Assembly: GCA_003138485.1 (NCBI GenBank)
Contig: PLGF01000121.1
Span: 3,555-35,819, forward strand
From: Verrucomicrobiales bacterium
Lineage (GTDB): Bacteria > Verrucomicrobiota > Verrucomicrobiia > Limisphaerales > Palsa-1400
Reading direction: 5' to 3'
Length of the DNA: 32,265 nt
Shown here: positions 32,249 through 32,265 of the stretch, one piece after another
Layout of the letters: each line of letters starts with the position of its first letter
Numbering within the stretch: position 1 is the first letter of the stretch
Program-made: the position numbers and the translations under genes
Notes under the pieces: model-generated
What the model saw: the letters and a program-made list of their open reading frames with translations, nothing else
Told to the model about the DNA's origin: nothing
Database searches by the model: none

Positions 32249-32265
32249 TACAGGGCTATTTCCAT

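Noticed and set aside
1..32265. CRISPR array or tRNA gene
   Set aside because: I saw no regularly spaced identical repeats and no sequence with a T-loop GGTTCGAATCC-type match plus acceptor stem.

Overview
The window looks like a chromosome segment of a GC-rich member of the Verrucomicrobiota, probably a Pedosphaera/Limisphaera-like lineage. Support comes from a Minf_1886-type protein (a family restricted to Verrucomicrobia and Planctomycetes), a prepilin-like protein with the C-terminal SFADGHVE signature typical of these genomes, a very large propeller-type sensor kinase, and a sigma-factor remnant with the C-terminal tail (LTLIKGALKIM) I associate with this group. This is recognition from the sequence alone, without a database search.

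Layout, left to right. A truncated secreted protein (minus strand, cut by the window edge) diverges from leuS. A 33-44 residue membrane micro-ORF and the Minf_1886 gene follow. At 3.7-4.4 kb a RAYT-type HUH transposase sits between two inverted arms, each carrying three palindromes (a REP/RAYT unit). A fused M16 metallopeptidase fills 4.5-7.1 kb, followed by about 750 bp with no convincing gene. A minus-strand run (ppk1, carboxylesterase, propeller sensor kinase, histidine phosphatase) occupies 7.9-14.9 kb. ispF starts a tightly packed plus-strand operon (ispF, a small unknown, a C26 glutamine amidotransferase-like hydrolase, an NtrC-type regulator) that meets a minus-strand inositol monophosphatase tail to tail. 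Between 18.8 and 19.3 kb lie two gene remnants fused head to tail: the end of a sigma factor and the end of a prepilin. A B12-binding radical SAM gene follows.

The most unusual part is 20.9-22.4 kb. It has no convincing protein gene. It contains two back-to-back intrinsic terminators facing each other, about 850 bp rich in nested hairpins that appear to be transcribed from the minus strand as a large structured RNA of a class I do not recognise, and beside the presumed 5' end of that RNA a cluster of DnaA-box-like 9-mers.

Right of this are a small basic protein with an Ala/Pro tail, a SecD-P1-like lipoprotein, an M23 endopeptidase, a prepilin-like protein, a class I aminotransferase, a BON-domain protein, folB preceded by a HAD-Nudix fusion (a likely folate-pathway pair), a YlbF-family protein with a Cys/His tail, cutA and a ClpX-like unfoldase that lacks the zinc-binding domain but keeps a pore loop and an IGF loop. 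The 5' end of this clpX-like gene is duplicated about 490 bp away, and the three differences inside the shared coding stretch are all synonymous. The final 0.7 kb is AT-richer, with two poorly preserved secreted-protein ORFs.

Most of the genes are housekeeping. The candidates for something undescribed are the large structured RNA locus, the HAD-Nudix/FolB pair, the ClpX variant with its partial duplicate, and the RAYT unit.
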